Assembly (NCBI RefSeq): GCF_003795145.1
Contig: NZ_CP027786.1
Span: forward strand, 62,001-126,000
Source: Tetragenococcus koreensis
GTDB lineage: Bacteria; Bacillota; Bacilli; Lactobacillales; Enterococcaceae
Direction of reading: 5' to 3'
Length of the DNA: 64,000 nucleotides
Below, in pieces: positions 38,345 to 45,998 of the stretch (the first letter of the stretch is position 1; each line of letters starts with the position of its first letter). Both the position numbers and the translations under genes were made by a program. Under the pieces are notes generated by a model. The model worked only from the letters and a program-made list of their open reading frames with translations. It did not search any database and was not told where the DNA came from.

Positions 38345-38794
38345 TTAAGCTGATTGCTGTGCTGCGACTAATTGGGAGGCAAACGATCCTAGCTGTTGGA
38401 TATCTTCTTTTTCGGCAGCTAGATCAACTTTTATTTTTTCAGCTCCTTTTGTTGCACCAGCAACTAAGAAGGCTTCTTCAAACTTGTCGACCGCAGTGGC
38501 GTAGTGTTCATAAAAGGTGTCACCAGAGCCACATACACCAAATACTTTGCCGCTTAAGTCCAATTCTTGTAAATCTTCATAAAGATCAAGCATTTCATCG
38601 GGAATCGTTCCTTCATCATAAGTATAAGCTGCTATCACACAAATGTCTGCGTTACTAAATTCGGCGGCATCAACTTGTGTGCATTCATCGATTTCTACTT
38701 CAATATTTAAATTTTCTAAAGCTTCACAAATAATATCAGCAATTTCTTCTGTGTTCCCTGTTAAACTACCGTAAATAATCTTTGCTAAAGTCAT
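38345..38794 (-). CDS. Flavodoxin
   Basis: 149 residues. FMN phosphate loop YGSLTGNTEEIAD (residues 8-20), then AAYTYDEGTIPDEM and VCGSGDTFYEHYATAVDKFEE, classical short-chain flavodoxin features. It carries electrons as a substitute for ferredoxin; the partner is unknown. GGAGGAA precedes the ATG. Divergent from map. Confidence 0.93.
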   Translation of the reverse strand: MTLAKIIYGSLTGNTEEIADIICEALENLNIEVEIDECTQVDAAEFSNADICVIAAYTYDEGTIPDEMLDLYEDLQELDLSGKVFGVCGSGDTFYEHYATAVDKFEEAFLVAGATKGAEKIKVDLAAEKEDIQQLGSFASQLVAAQQSA

Positions 38795-38926
38795 GAGTTC
38801 CTCCTTATTTTGACAATGAAAAAACGATAGGTTTATTTTTCACGTATTTTTATCGTTGATTGTTTTATTATTATAGCAAAATAACTACTTAAGTGAAATA
38901 TCTCCTAGACTTTTCACCTTTGAAAT

Positions 38927-38956
38927 TTGGAAAAAAAGGGCTTCGTGTGGTAAAAT
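38927..38956 (+). promoter_or_regulatory. Promoter of map
   Basis: TTGGAA, 18 bases, TAAAAT with an extended TGG, 31 bases before the ATG. Confidence 0.6.
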
Positions 38957-38987
38957 AGACAGGATTTCAATAAAGGAGATAAACAGT

Positions 38988-39752
38988 ATGATTACATTAA
39001 AGTCAAAAAGAGAGATCGACAGTATGGACGATTCTGGTGCCTTACTAGCCGATGTACATAAACAACTTCGAACCTTCATTAAACCGGGAGTAACTAGCTG
39101 GGATATTGAAGAATTTGCGCGTGATTACATTGAAAGTCATGGAGGAATTGCGGCTCAAATTGGGTTTGAAGGCTATGAATATGCTACCTGTACAAGTATC
39201 AATAATGAGATCTGTCACGGATTTCCGCGGAAAAAACCATTAAAAAATGGGGATTTAATCAAAGTGGATATGTGTGTAGATTTAAAAGGAGCTATTTCTG
39301 ATTCTTGTTGGTCTTATGCAGTTGGACAACCTTCTGCTGAATTACAACGTTTAATGGAAGTAACCAAAAAGTCTTTATATCTGGGTATTGAACAAGCCAA
39401 AGTGGGAAATAGGATTGGTGATATTGGCCATGCAATTCAAACCTATGCTGAAGGAGAAGGTTACAGCGTTGTGCGCGATTTTATTGGTCACGGTATTGGA
39501 CCTACCATTCACGAAGAACCTGCTGTTCCTCATTATGGCATTAAAGGTAAGGGACTTCGCTTGAAAGAAGGAATGGTCATTACCATTGAACCGATGATTA
39601 ACACAGGAACTTGGAAAATGAAGATGGATCCTAATGGCTGGACCGCCTATACACAAGATGGCGGTTTAAGCTGCCAATATGAACATAGCTTAGCAATTAC
39701 AAAAGAAGGCCCTCGTATTTTAACTTCGCAAGGCGAAGAAGGGACATACTAA
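38988..39752 (+). CDS. map: Type I methionine aminopeptidase
   Basis: 254 residues. Removes the N-terminal methionine. All metal ligands are visible: D94, D105, H168, E201 and E232, with H77 as catalytic histidine. AAAGGAGAT precedes the ATG. It is not in the ribosomal-protein/secY position typical of Firmicutes, so it may be a second copy. The YihY gene follows after 16 bases. Confidence 0.95.
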   Translation: MITLKSKREIDSMDDSGALLADVHKQLRTFIKPGVTSWDIEEFARDYIESHGGIAAQIGFEGYEYATCTSINNEICHGFPRKKPLKNGDLIKVDMCVDLKGAISDSCWSYAVGQPSAELQRLMEVTKKSLYLGIEQAKVGNRIGDIGHAIQTYAEGEGYSVVRDFIGHGIGPTIHEEPAVPHYGIKGKGLRLKEGMVITIEPMINTGTWKMKMDPNGWTAYTQDGGLSCQYEHSLAITKEGPRILTSQGEEGTY

Positions 39753-39768
39753 TTAAAAGGAGAAGGCG

Positions 39769-40629
39769 ATGAGTAAAAAAGAAGTAGGCAACAACCAGAA
39801 AAACTTTAAGAGATTTTTTAATATTTTAAAAGAAAGGGTCAAAATATCAGAGTTTACTACATATTCTATTGTAGTGGCTTATTATTTGTTACTATCCCTT
39901 TTCCCATTATTGATTACTGTAGGGAATATTCTGCCTTTCTTAAGTATTGATCCCAATTCAATATTGCCTTACATCCAAGAAATTATGCCTAGTACGATTT
40001 ATCAATTTTTAGGACCAGCAATTGAAGATTTGCTTACTCAAAGCTCGGGTGGGTTGTTGTCTATTTCAGCAATTACGACCATTTGGTCTGCAAGTAAAAG
40101 TATCAACGCTTTACAAAAAGCGATGAATAAAAGCCTAGGTGTCGAACAACGTGCCGGTGTAGTTGCTAGAATTTTATCGGTGCTTGTCTTGATTCTCTTT
40201 TTATTTGCAATGGTTGCCCTCTCTCTTATCATTGGTGCAGGACAAGTACTTCTGGATGCTATACAACCGATTTTCCAAATTCCAGAGTCATTTGTGAATA
40301 TATTCCAAACGGTAAAATGGCCACTTACATTTGTTGCCTTGTTCGTACTAATGGCAATTATTTATTGGATGATACCTAATGCTAAAATGAAGATACGTTC
40401 AATTCTTCCAGGCTCCGTTTTTGCAACGGTTGGTTGGTTGTTGCTATCGCAGGTATTTGGCTTATATGCAAGATATTTTGCGACTACGGTAAGTGGTTAT
40501 CAGATTATTGGAAGCTTTGTTGTTTTGATGTTATGGTTAAACTTTGCTGCAATGATTATCATTTTAGGGAGCGTGTTGAATGCTTCGATGGAAGAGTTTT
40601 ATAATGGCGAATTAAAAGGGAATAGTTGA
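39769..40629 (+). CDS. YihY/BrkB family inner-membrane protein
   Basis: 286 residues with six hydrophobic segments. YYLLLSLFPLLITVGNILP, the SAITTIWSASKSINALQKAMNKSLG block (in parts), and the NAKMKIRSILPGSVFATVGWLL segment match the YihY/BrkB (formerly ribonuclease BN) family. Function unknown; a transporter or lipid-handling role is often suggested. AAAGGAGAAG precedes the ATG. Confidence 0.9.
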   Translation: MSKKEVGNNQKNFKRFFNILKERVKISEFTTYSIVVAYYLLLSLFPLLITVGNILPFLSIDPNSILPYIQEIMPSTIYQFLGPAIEDLLTQSSGGLLSISAITTIWSASKSINALQKAMNKSLGVEQRAGVVARILSVLVLILFLFAMVALSLIIGAGQVLLDAIQPIFQIPESFVNIFQTVKWPLTFVALFVLMAIIYWMIPNAKMKIRSILPGSVFATVGWLLLSQVFGLYARYFATTVSGYQIIGSFVVLMLWLNFAAMIIILGSVLNASMEEFYNGELKGNS

Positions 40630-40679
40630 TAAGTGGGCTTTTGAATTTAAAAAATGATGAATGAAAGCGAGAAAGACAG

Positions 40680-41816
40680 ATGGGATTTACATTTCAATTT
40701 ATATTAAAATTGATTGCGACAATGTTCTTATCAATTATTTTAACGCCATTAGTTAAGTTATTGTCTTTTAAAATCGGCGCAGTTGATCGCCCCGGGGAAC
40801 GCCGCATCAATGATAAAACGATGCCTACAGCAGGCGGATTAAGTATTTTTATTTCATTTACAGCGGCTATTTTATGGGAGTTCAATGACATGTTGGGTGC
40901 CCAGCGTGTCTGGCCGATGCTGCTTTCTGCTGTAATTATTATTTTAACAGGGCTGGCCGATGATATTTTTGAACTGACTCCAGGGCAAAAAACATTGGGG
41001 ATTCTTGCTGCTTCGTTAGTTATTTATTTTATCGGTGATATTGCGATCGATACTATTTCAATTCCTTTTATTGGCTCCTTCCAACTTGAGTGGTTAAGCC
41101 TTCCAATGACACTTATTTGGATATTAGCAATTACTAATGCGGTGAACTTAATCGATGGATTAGATGGTTTAGCTTGTGGTGTTTCAGTGATTGCTTTGGT
41201 AACGATTGGTTTAATTAGTTACTTCTTTTTACCAATCAATGGAGTTCCACTTGCGATTATGATTTTTTCATTAGTGGCCGCAATTGCCGGTTTTTTTCCT
41301 TATAATTTTCACCCGGCAACAATTTATTTAGGCGATACGGGGGCGTTATTTCTAGGATTTATGATTTCTGTTTTTTCTTTGCAAGGATTGAAAAATGCGA
41401 CATTTATTTCGGTTTTAACGCCGATGTTTATCTTAGGCGTACCCATTACCGATACTATTTACGCAATGTTACGTCGTTATTTCAATAAAACACCCATCTC
41501 TTCAGCTGATAAAATGCATTTGCATCATCGATTGCTTTCTCTAGGGTTTACTCATCGGGGAGCGGTTCTTACGATTTATGCGTTAGCGATGGTGTTTTCT
41601 TTAATTGCTTTATTAATGAACTACGCTAGTACATGGGCGATTACTTTACTTGTTATTAGTACGCTGTTTGGCTTAGAATTGTTTATTGAGTTAATTGGCC
41701 TAGTAGGCGAAAATCGCCAACCATTAATGAAAACACTGAAATTTGTAGGAAATCGCAGGCATCGTCAAGAAGTACTAAATAAAACAAAACACAAAAATAA
41801 ACATGAGAAAAAATAA
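40680..41816 (+). CDS. tagO: Undecaprenyl-phosphate GlcNAc-1-phosphate transferase (TagO/WecA type)
   Basis: 378-residue polytopic enzyme of the MraY/WecA family that starts wall teichoic acid or polysaccharide synthesis. DRPGERRINDKTMPTAGG at about 36-53, DDIFELTPGQK, NAVNLIDGLDGLACG, GDTGALFLGF and the cytosolic HLHHRLLSLGFTHR loop are diagnostic. The C-terminus is basic (KTKHKNKHEKK). The ribosome-binding site is weak (AAAGCGAGAAAG). Confidence 0.92.
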   Translation: MGFTFQFILKLIATMFLSIILTPLVKLLSFKIGAVDRPGERRINDKTMPTAGGLSIFISFTAAILWEFNDMLGAQRVWPMLLSAVIIILTGLADDIFELTPGQKTLGILAASLVIYFIGDIAIDTISIPFIGSFQLEWLSLPMTLIWILAITNAVNLIDGLDGLACGVSVIALVTIGLISYFFLPINGVPLAIMIFSLVAAIAGFFPYNFHPATIYLGDTGALFLGFMISVFSLQGLKNATFISVLTPMFILGVPITDTIYAMLRRYFNKTPISSADKMHLHHRLLSLGFTHRGAVLTIYALAMVFSLIALLMNYASTWAITLLVISTLFGLELFIELIGLVGENRQPLMKTLKFVGNRRHRQEVLNKTKHKNKHEKK

Positions 41817-41850
41817 AAATTGGGAGCTATTTATTGGCTTCCAATTTTTG
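41816..41850 (+). terminator. Terminator after tagO
   Basis: AAAATTGGGAGC pairs with GCTTCCAATTTT and is followed by a T-run. Confidence 0.85.
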
Positions 41851-41873
41851 TGTCAGAAATGGAAATATTTTCT

Positions 41874-41902
41874 TTGACAAACTTTGACTACAGTTGTAAA
41901 CT
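41874..41902 (+). promoter_or_regulatory. copY promoter with embedded cop box
   Basis: TTGACA (41874-41879), 17-base spacer, TAAACT (41897-41902). The palindrome TACAGTTGTA (41889-41898), a perfect TACAnnTGTA cop box, lies over the spacer and -10, where CopY would block RNA polymerase. Enterococcal cop promoters usually carry two boxes; only one is seen here. Confidence 0.88.
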
Positions 41903-41927
41903 TATTGTGTAAGAGAGGAGTAAACTT

Positions 41928-42377
41928 ATGAACACATTGGTAGAACCGATTAAGATTAGCGATTCCGAATGGGAAGTTATGCGTGTCGTTTGGACCAAAG
42001 GAAGAACTGATGCCAAAACTATTAATGATTTGTTAAGCAGTTCTAAAGGATGGAAGTTAGCTACAACAAAAACATTACTTGGTAGACTTGTTAAAAAAAA
42101 TATTTTACATACTGAACAAAATGGTAAGAAGTTTGTCTACTCAGCAAAAGTGACAGAAGAACAAACGGTTCGTAGTGCAACAGAAAATATTTTTTCACAT
42201 ATATGTGCCAAAAAAGTAGGTAGTACAATTGCTGATCTAGTTGAAGAAGCCGAATTGACACAAGAAGATATCGACAATATTCAAGCAGTTCTATGGGAAA
42301 AAGCTCCTGTATCAGAGATAGCTTGTAATTGTATTCCGGGTCAGTGTATTTGTAAAGAACATGGAACGGAGGAATAA
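41928..42377 (+). CDS. copY: Copper-responsive repressor CopY
   Basis: 149 residues, BlaI/MecI-type winged helix at the N-terminus ([32 protein letters not shown]). The C-terminus carries the CxCxxxxCxC metal site (C133, C135, C140, C142). In the zinc form it binds cop boxes; Cu+ delivered by CopZ displaces zinc and releases it. GAGAGGAG ribosome-binding site. copZ follows after 3 bases. Confidence 0.95.
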   Translation: MNTLVEPIKISDSEWEVMRVVWTKGRTDAKTINDLLSSSKGWKLATTKTLLGRLVKKNILHTEQNGKKFVYSAKVTEEQTVRSATENIFSHICAKKVGSTIADLVEEAELTQEDIDNIQAVLWEKAPVSEIACNCIPGQCICKEHGTEE

Positions 42378-42380
42378 CTA

Positions 42381-42590
42381 ATGAAACAAAAGTTTTCGAT
42401 TGAAGGAATGAGCTGTGATCACTGTGTAATGCGCGTGGAAAATGCGATCAATGAATTACCAGGGATACAAAAGGTAAAAATCCATTTAAAAAGAAGTAAC
42501 GGCGTTGTTAAATTTGATGATACACAAGTCAATAGCAATCAAATTGCTAAAAAAATTAACGACACGGGGTATGAAGCTAAAGTAGTTTAA
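42381..42590 (+). CDS. copZ: Copper chaperone CopZ
   Basis: 69-residue ferredoxin-like HMA domain with the copper site GMSCDHC (C12, C15) and GYEAKVV at the end. It hands Cu+ to CopY and to copper ATPases. No CopA/CopB ATPase gene follows; a terminator comes 17 bases after the stop. Confidence 0.95.
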   Translation: MKQKFSIEGMSCDHCVMRVENAINELPGIQKVKIHLKRSNGVVKFDDTQVNSNQIAKKINDTGYEAKVV

Positions 42591-42607
42591 AATGAAACTA
42601 ACCATCT

Positions 42608-42638
42608 AAAAAAGCAGGAAACTATGCCTGCTTTTTTT
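42608..42638 (+). terminator. Terminator after copZ
   Basis: AAAAAAGCAGG pairs with CCTGCTTTTTTT. It closes a two-gene operon. Confidence 0.88.
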
Positions 42639-42851
42639 ATTAAGTAAAAAGCTTTCATTACGATTAATTGGATCGTTGATGGATCTCCTATTATTTGCTT
42701 AACCCCTTAACTGACATCGTGCTGAATTGAAAGTACTATGACTAGTAGAACGTCTTTTCTCGTTAGCCGTTTGGATATTTAATAACGACCGTCTGTTTTT
42801 TAAATGTTTTCTTTTTTTACTGTTTGAAACTGTGAAGCAGTCAAATTCTTA

Positions 42852-42860
42852 TGATATAAT
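42852..42860 (+). promoter_or_regulatory. Extended -10 promoter of the Phd/YefM-like gene
   Basis: TGA-TATAAT, 29 bases before the start codon; no good -35 hexamer is seen. Confidence 0.6.
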
Positions 42861-42889
42861 GAAAATGATGAGAAAAGGAGGGCAGTGCG

Positions 42890-43432
42890 ATGGAACTAAA
42901 AAAGCTTGAGGTTCCGACAACTTCCATTACAGAAGTGAAACGCTCACCGATGGAAGTATTTGAACAGGCAAAACAAGAAGGTACTGCTGTATATGTATTT
43001 AATCGGGAAAAAGTAGCAGGTGTAATGTTGACGCAGAACCAGTATGAGACGCTATTAAAAGAGCTAGATGAACTTCGCGAGAAGCCATCTGCTACCGCAA
43101 GCGTACAAAAAGTGGAAGAAGAAAGTTTTGTTGACGCTGGTTTGGAAGAATTATATCAAAAACTGCAAAAAAGCTTGATGACAGAATCCAGTATTTCAGC
43201 AAAAGTCTTGGATGAAAAAATGGTGTCACACGGCTTTATTACTAGAAAAACTGGTTTTGGTGGTGTAACTGATATGATTGATGAATTAAAGAGGACAGAA
43301 AAAATTGGGTACCAATTAAGACAAAAACCAGAAGGCAAAAATGTTATTGCTGAGATTGTGGGCAAGCAGGATAAAACGGAGCACTTATTAGATCATGTAG
43401 TGATAGAAAAAATATATTTAAAAGCTGTTTAA
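42890..43432 (+). CDS. Phd/YefM-like N-terminal domain fused to an unknown C-terminal domain
   Basis: 180 residues. Residues 1-65 resemble Phd/YefM antitoxins: an N-terminal strand, SITEVKRSPMEVFEQAKQEG, VYVFNREKVAGVMLTQNQYETLLKEL (in parts). After an acidic linker, residues 85-180 form a second domain (LEELYQKLQKSLM...FGGVTDMIDELKRTEKIGYQL) that I do not recognise. No toxin gene lies on either side. It is monocistronic with its own promoter (GGAGGGCAG before the ATG). A solitary regulator derived from an antitoxin is the most economical reading, but that is inference. Confidence 0.75.
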   Translation: MELKKLEVPTTSITEVKRSPMEVFEQAKQEGTAVYVFNREKVAGVMLTQNQYETLLKELDELREKPSATASVQKVEEESFVDAGLEELYQKLQKSLMTESSISAKVLDEKMVSHGFITRKTGFGGVTDMIDELKRTEKIGYQLRQKPEGKNVIAEIVGKQDKTEHLLDHVVIEKIYLKAV

Positions 43433-43472
43433 AAGTGGGGCAAACAATTTGTTTAGCCTCTTTTCTTTTGAA
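43433..43472 (+). repeat. Hairpin repeat AGTGGGGCAAA...CCTC, possible terminator
   Basis: AAAAGTGGGGCAAAC and GTTTAGCCTCTTTT form an imperfect hairpin followed by T-rich sequence. The same hairpin with changes occurs near 50729, so it is both a likely terminator and a member of a repeat family. Confidence 0.55.
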
Positions 43473-43581
43473 AAAATAAAGAAAAGATTGAGAAATTTTT
43501 TAATTTTTCAGATTTTTTAGCTGAATTGTGATAGGATAACAACAACTAGAATTTCAAGTTTACGTTAAAGGAATGATAAAA

Positions 43582-44757
43582 ATGGCAGATGTCACACAAA
43601 GATTTAATCCTCACCTAAATCAAATTGCTGTTTCAATGATTCGTCAGTTTGATGAACGCGTCTCAAGTATCCCTAACATTTTAAAATTAACGTTAGGAGA
43701 ACCGGATTTTAATACGCCTGAGCATGTTAAACAGGCAGGAGTTACCGCAATTGAACAAGACCATAGTCACTATACAGGAATGACTGGTTTGCCTGAACTT
43801 AGAAAAGCAGCTGCTGATTTTGTTCAAAAAAAATATCAACTTTCGTATGATTTTCAATCGGAAATATTAGTTACAGTGGGTGTAACAGAAGGAATTGCAG
43901 CAAGTCTATTAAGTGTATTAGAAGCAGGTGATAAAGTGCTTTTACCTTCACCGACTTTTCCTGGATATGAACCGATTATTACACTAGCAGGAGCTCAGCC
44001 GATTTATATTGATACTAGTGCAAATGACTTTGTACTTTCTGCAGAAACATTAAGAGAGTCTTTACAAAAACACGGGGATCGAGTGAAAGCAGTTGTTTTA
44101 AATTATCCAAGTAATCCAACCGGCGTGACTTATTCAAGAGAAGAAGTTAAAGCAATTGCCGAAGTGTTGAAGGATTATCCGGTATTTGTAATTAGTGACG
44201 AAGTATATAGCGAACTGACTTATGAAGAACAACATGTATCTATCGCTGAATATTTACGTGAACAAACGATATTGCTTAATGGTTTATCCAAATCACATGC
44301 GATGACGGGCTGGCGTTTAGGGTTGATTTTTGCCCCCCAAGAGTTAACAAAAGAAATCATGAAAACTCATCAATACTTGGTAACTTCTGCAGCGACTTCT
44401 GTGCAGATGGCAGCTGTTGAAGCACTAACGAAAGGGATAGATGATTCCCTTGTTATGAAAGAAGAATATCGCAAGCGTCGTGACTTTGTTTATCATGAAC
44501 TACACAACTTAGGTTATGACGTTGCTAGACCTACGGGTGCTTTTTATATTTTTGCTAAGATTCCGGAAGACTGTATTCAGGATTCAATGGCTTTTTGTGT
44601 TGATCTTGCTGAAAAAGAAAGTTTAGCGATCATTCCTGGCGCTGCCTTTGGCCCAGGTGGAGAAGGATATGTTCGCATCAGTTATGCTGCGAGCATGGAA
44701 AACTTAGAAGAAGCAATGGAACGTTTGAAACGTTATACGAAAAATAATCGTTCTTAA
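43582..44757 (+). CDS. Class I/II pyridoxal-phosphate aminotransferase
   Basis: 391 residues, fold type I. Motifs: KLTLGEPDFNTP, HYTGMTGLPELR, NYPSNPTGVTYSREE, VISDEVYSELTY, the PLP lysine in GLSKSHAMTGWRLG and the carboxylate-binding region VRISYAAS. Closest in pattern to PatA/AraT-type aromatic or branched aminotransferases; the substrate is not certain. ATG 43582 is 9 bases after AGGA; the in-frame ATG at 43573 abuts that site. Confidence 0.92.
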   Translation: MADVTQRFNPHLNQIAVSMIRQFDERVSSIPNILKLTLGEPDFNTPEHVKQAGVTAIEQDHSHYTGMTGLPELRKAAADFVQKKYQLSYDFQSEILVTVGVTEGIAASLLSVLEAGDKVLLPSPTFPGYEPIITLAGAQPIYIDTSANDFVLSAETLRESLQKHGDRVKAVVLNYPSNPTGVTYSREEVKAIAEVLKDYPVFVISDEVYSELTYEEQHVSIAEYLREQTILLNGLSKSHAMTGWRLGLIFAPQELTKEIMKTHQYLVTSAATSVQMAAVEALTKGIDDSLVMKEEYRKRRDFVYHELHNLGYDVARPTGAFYIFAKIPEDCIQDSMAFCVDLAEKESLAIIPGAAFGPGGEGYVRISYAASMENLEEAMERLKRYTKNNRS

Positions 44758-44779
44758 TGGATTAGCTTTGAGAAAAACG

Positions 44780-44826
44780 AAAGACCGTGAGAATCCTAGT
44801 TTAAAAGGAATCTTACGGTCTTTTCA
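44780..44826 (+). terminator. Terminator after the aminotransferase gene
   Basis: AAAGACCGTGAGAATCCT pairs with AGGAATCTTACGGTCTTT and is followed by TTTC. Confidence 0.85.
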
Positions 44827-44846
44827 TATTTAAATGAAGGAACAGG

Positions 44847-44920
44847 TTAACGTAAACTTTACATTGATTGATGAAAGCTTTACATAAAATTTATCTATGT
44901 TTTACACTCGATTGTTAAAC
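44847..44920 (+). promoter_or_regulatory. Pho-box array before pstS
   Basis: TTAACG (44847), TTTACA (44858), TTTACA (44879), TTTATC (44890), TTTACA (44901) and TTAAAC (44915) line up at about 11-base or 22-base steps on one face of the helix. This is the arrangement of TT(A/T)ACA repeats bound by PhoP in Firmicutes. The phoP-type gene lies 2.5 kb downstream on the other strand. Confidence 0.72.
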
Positions 44921-44992
44921 TTAAAGTGTCATAAAGAAAGGCATGACATTCTAATCACAATTGCTTTTATAGATGAAAGGAGCACACAATCA

Positions 44993-45889
44993 ATGAAAAA
45001 GTTAACAGCTATGTTTGCATTAACAGGAATTTTATTAGCTGGCTGTGCTGGAGGAAATTCTGGAAATACTGAGGGTTCTAAACAAGCAGGAGGCACTTCT
45101 CAAGGTCAAACGGAAATTGTTGCCGTTGGTTCCACGGCCCTACAGCCTTTAGTTGATGCAGCGCAAGAATCATTTGTACAGGAAAATCCTGGATACAATA
45201 TTTCGGTACAAGGTGGCGGTAGCGGAACGGGGTTGAGTCAAGTAGACAACGGTGCCGTAACCATTGGGAATTCGGATGTATTTGCTGAGGAAGAAGAAGG
45301 CGTTGATGCAGAAAAATTAGTTGATCATAAAGTAGCCGTGGTAGGTATGGCACCTGTAGTAAATAAAGATGCAGGGGTTGATGAATTGTCCAAACAAGAA
45401 TTGATTGATATTTTTACAGGGAAAATAAAAAACTGGAGTGAAGTTGGCGGTAATGATCAAGAAATTTCAGTGGTCAATCGTGCTTCAGGGAGCGGTACCA
45501 GAGCTACCTTTGAAAAATGGGCACTGGATGGCGCTGAAACTATTCAATCACAAGAGCAAGATTCTTCGGGAACTGTGAAAAAAATTGTTTCAGAGACGCC
45601 AGGTTCAATTAGTTATTTGGCATTGTCTTATCTTGATGATTCCTTACAAGAATTAGCAATAGATGGCGTAGAGCCTTCAGAAGACGCAATTGAAACCAAT
45701 GATTGGGAAATCTGGTCTTATGAACATATGTATACTCAAGGGGAACCTGAGCAAGAAGTTAAAGAATTCTTAGATTACATGGTTTCAGAGGATGTTCAAA
45801 AAGGGCCGGTATCAGAGTTAGGCTATCTGCCAATTACTGATATGAAAGTAGAAAGAGATGCAAATGGCGAAGTCACAGATGCAGAATAA
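44993..45889 (+). CDS. pstS: Phosphate-binding lipoprotein PstS
   Basis: 298 residues. Lipoprotein signal with lipobox LLAGC, lipidated cysteine at residue 18. The mature protein has AVGSTALQPLVDAA, GGGSGTGLSQVDNG, TGKIKNWSEVGG and RASGSGTRATFEKW, the phosphate-binding loops of the PstS family. It captures phosphate outside the membrane for PstCAB, which is not adjacent. ATG 44993 follows AAAGGAG; the frame is open upstream without signal. Convergent with the phoR-type gene. Confidence 0.94.
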   Translation: MKKLTAMFALTGILLAGCAGGNSGNTEGSKQAGGTSQGQTEIVAVGSTALQPLVDAAQESFVQENPGYNISVQGGGSGTGLSQVDNGAVTIGNSDVFAEEEEGVDAEKLVDHKVAVVGMAPVVNKDAGVDELSKQELIDIFTGKIKNWSEVGGNDQEISVVNRASGSGTRATFEKWALDGAETIQSQEQDSSGTVKKIVSETPGSISYLALSYLDDSLQELAIDGVEPSEDAIETNDWEIWSYEHMYTQGEPEQEVKEFLDYMVSEDVQKGPVSELGYLPITDMKVERDANGEVTDAE

Positions 45890-45939
45890 GTCCTAACTCG
45901 GTTTTCGAATTGGAAATATACAGCTAGTAGAAAACATTA

Positions 45940-45988
45940 AATAAAGACAAGCAGCTGTCTAAGAGCTTCAGCTGCTTGTCTTTATTAT
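45940..45988. terminator. Bidirectional terminator between pstS and the phoR-type gene
   Basis: Perfect 18-bp stem, AATAAAGACAAGCAGCTG with CAGCTGCTTGTCTTTATT, loop of 11 bases. Confidence 0.92.
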
Positions 45989-45998
45989 TGTTAGGACA

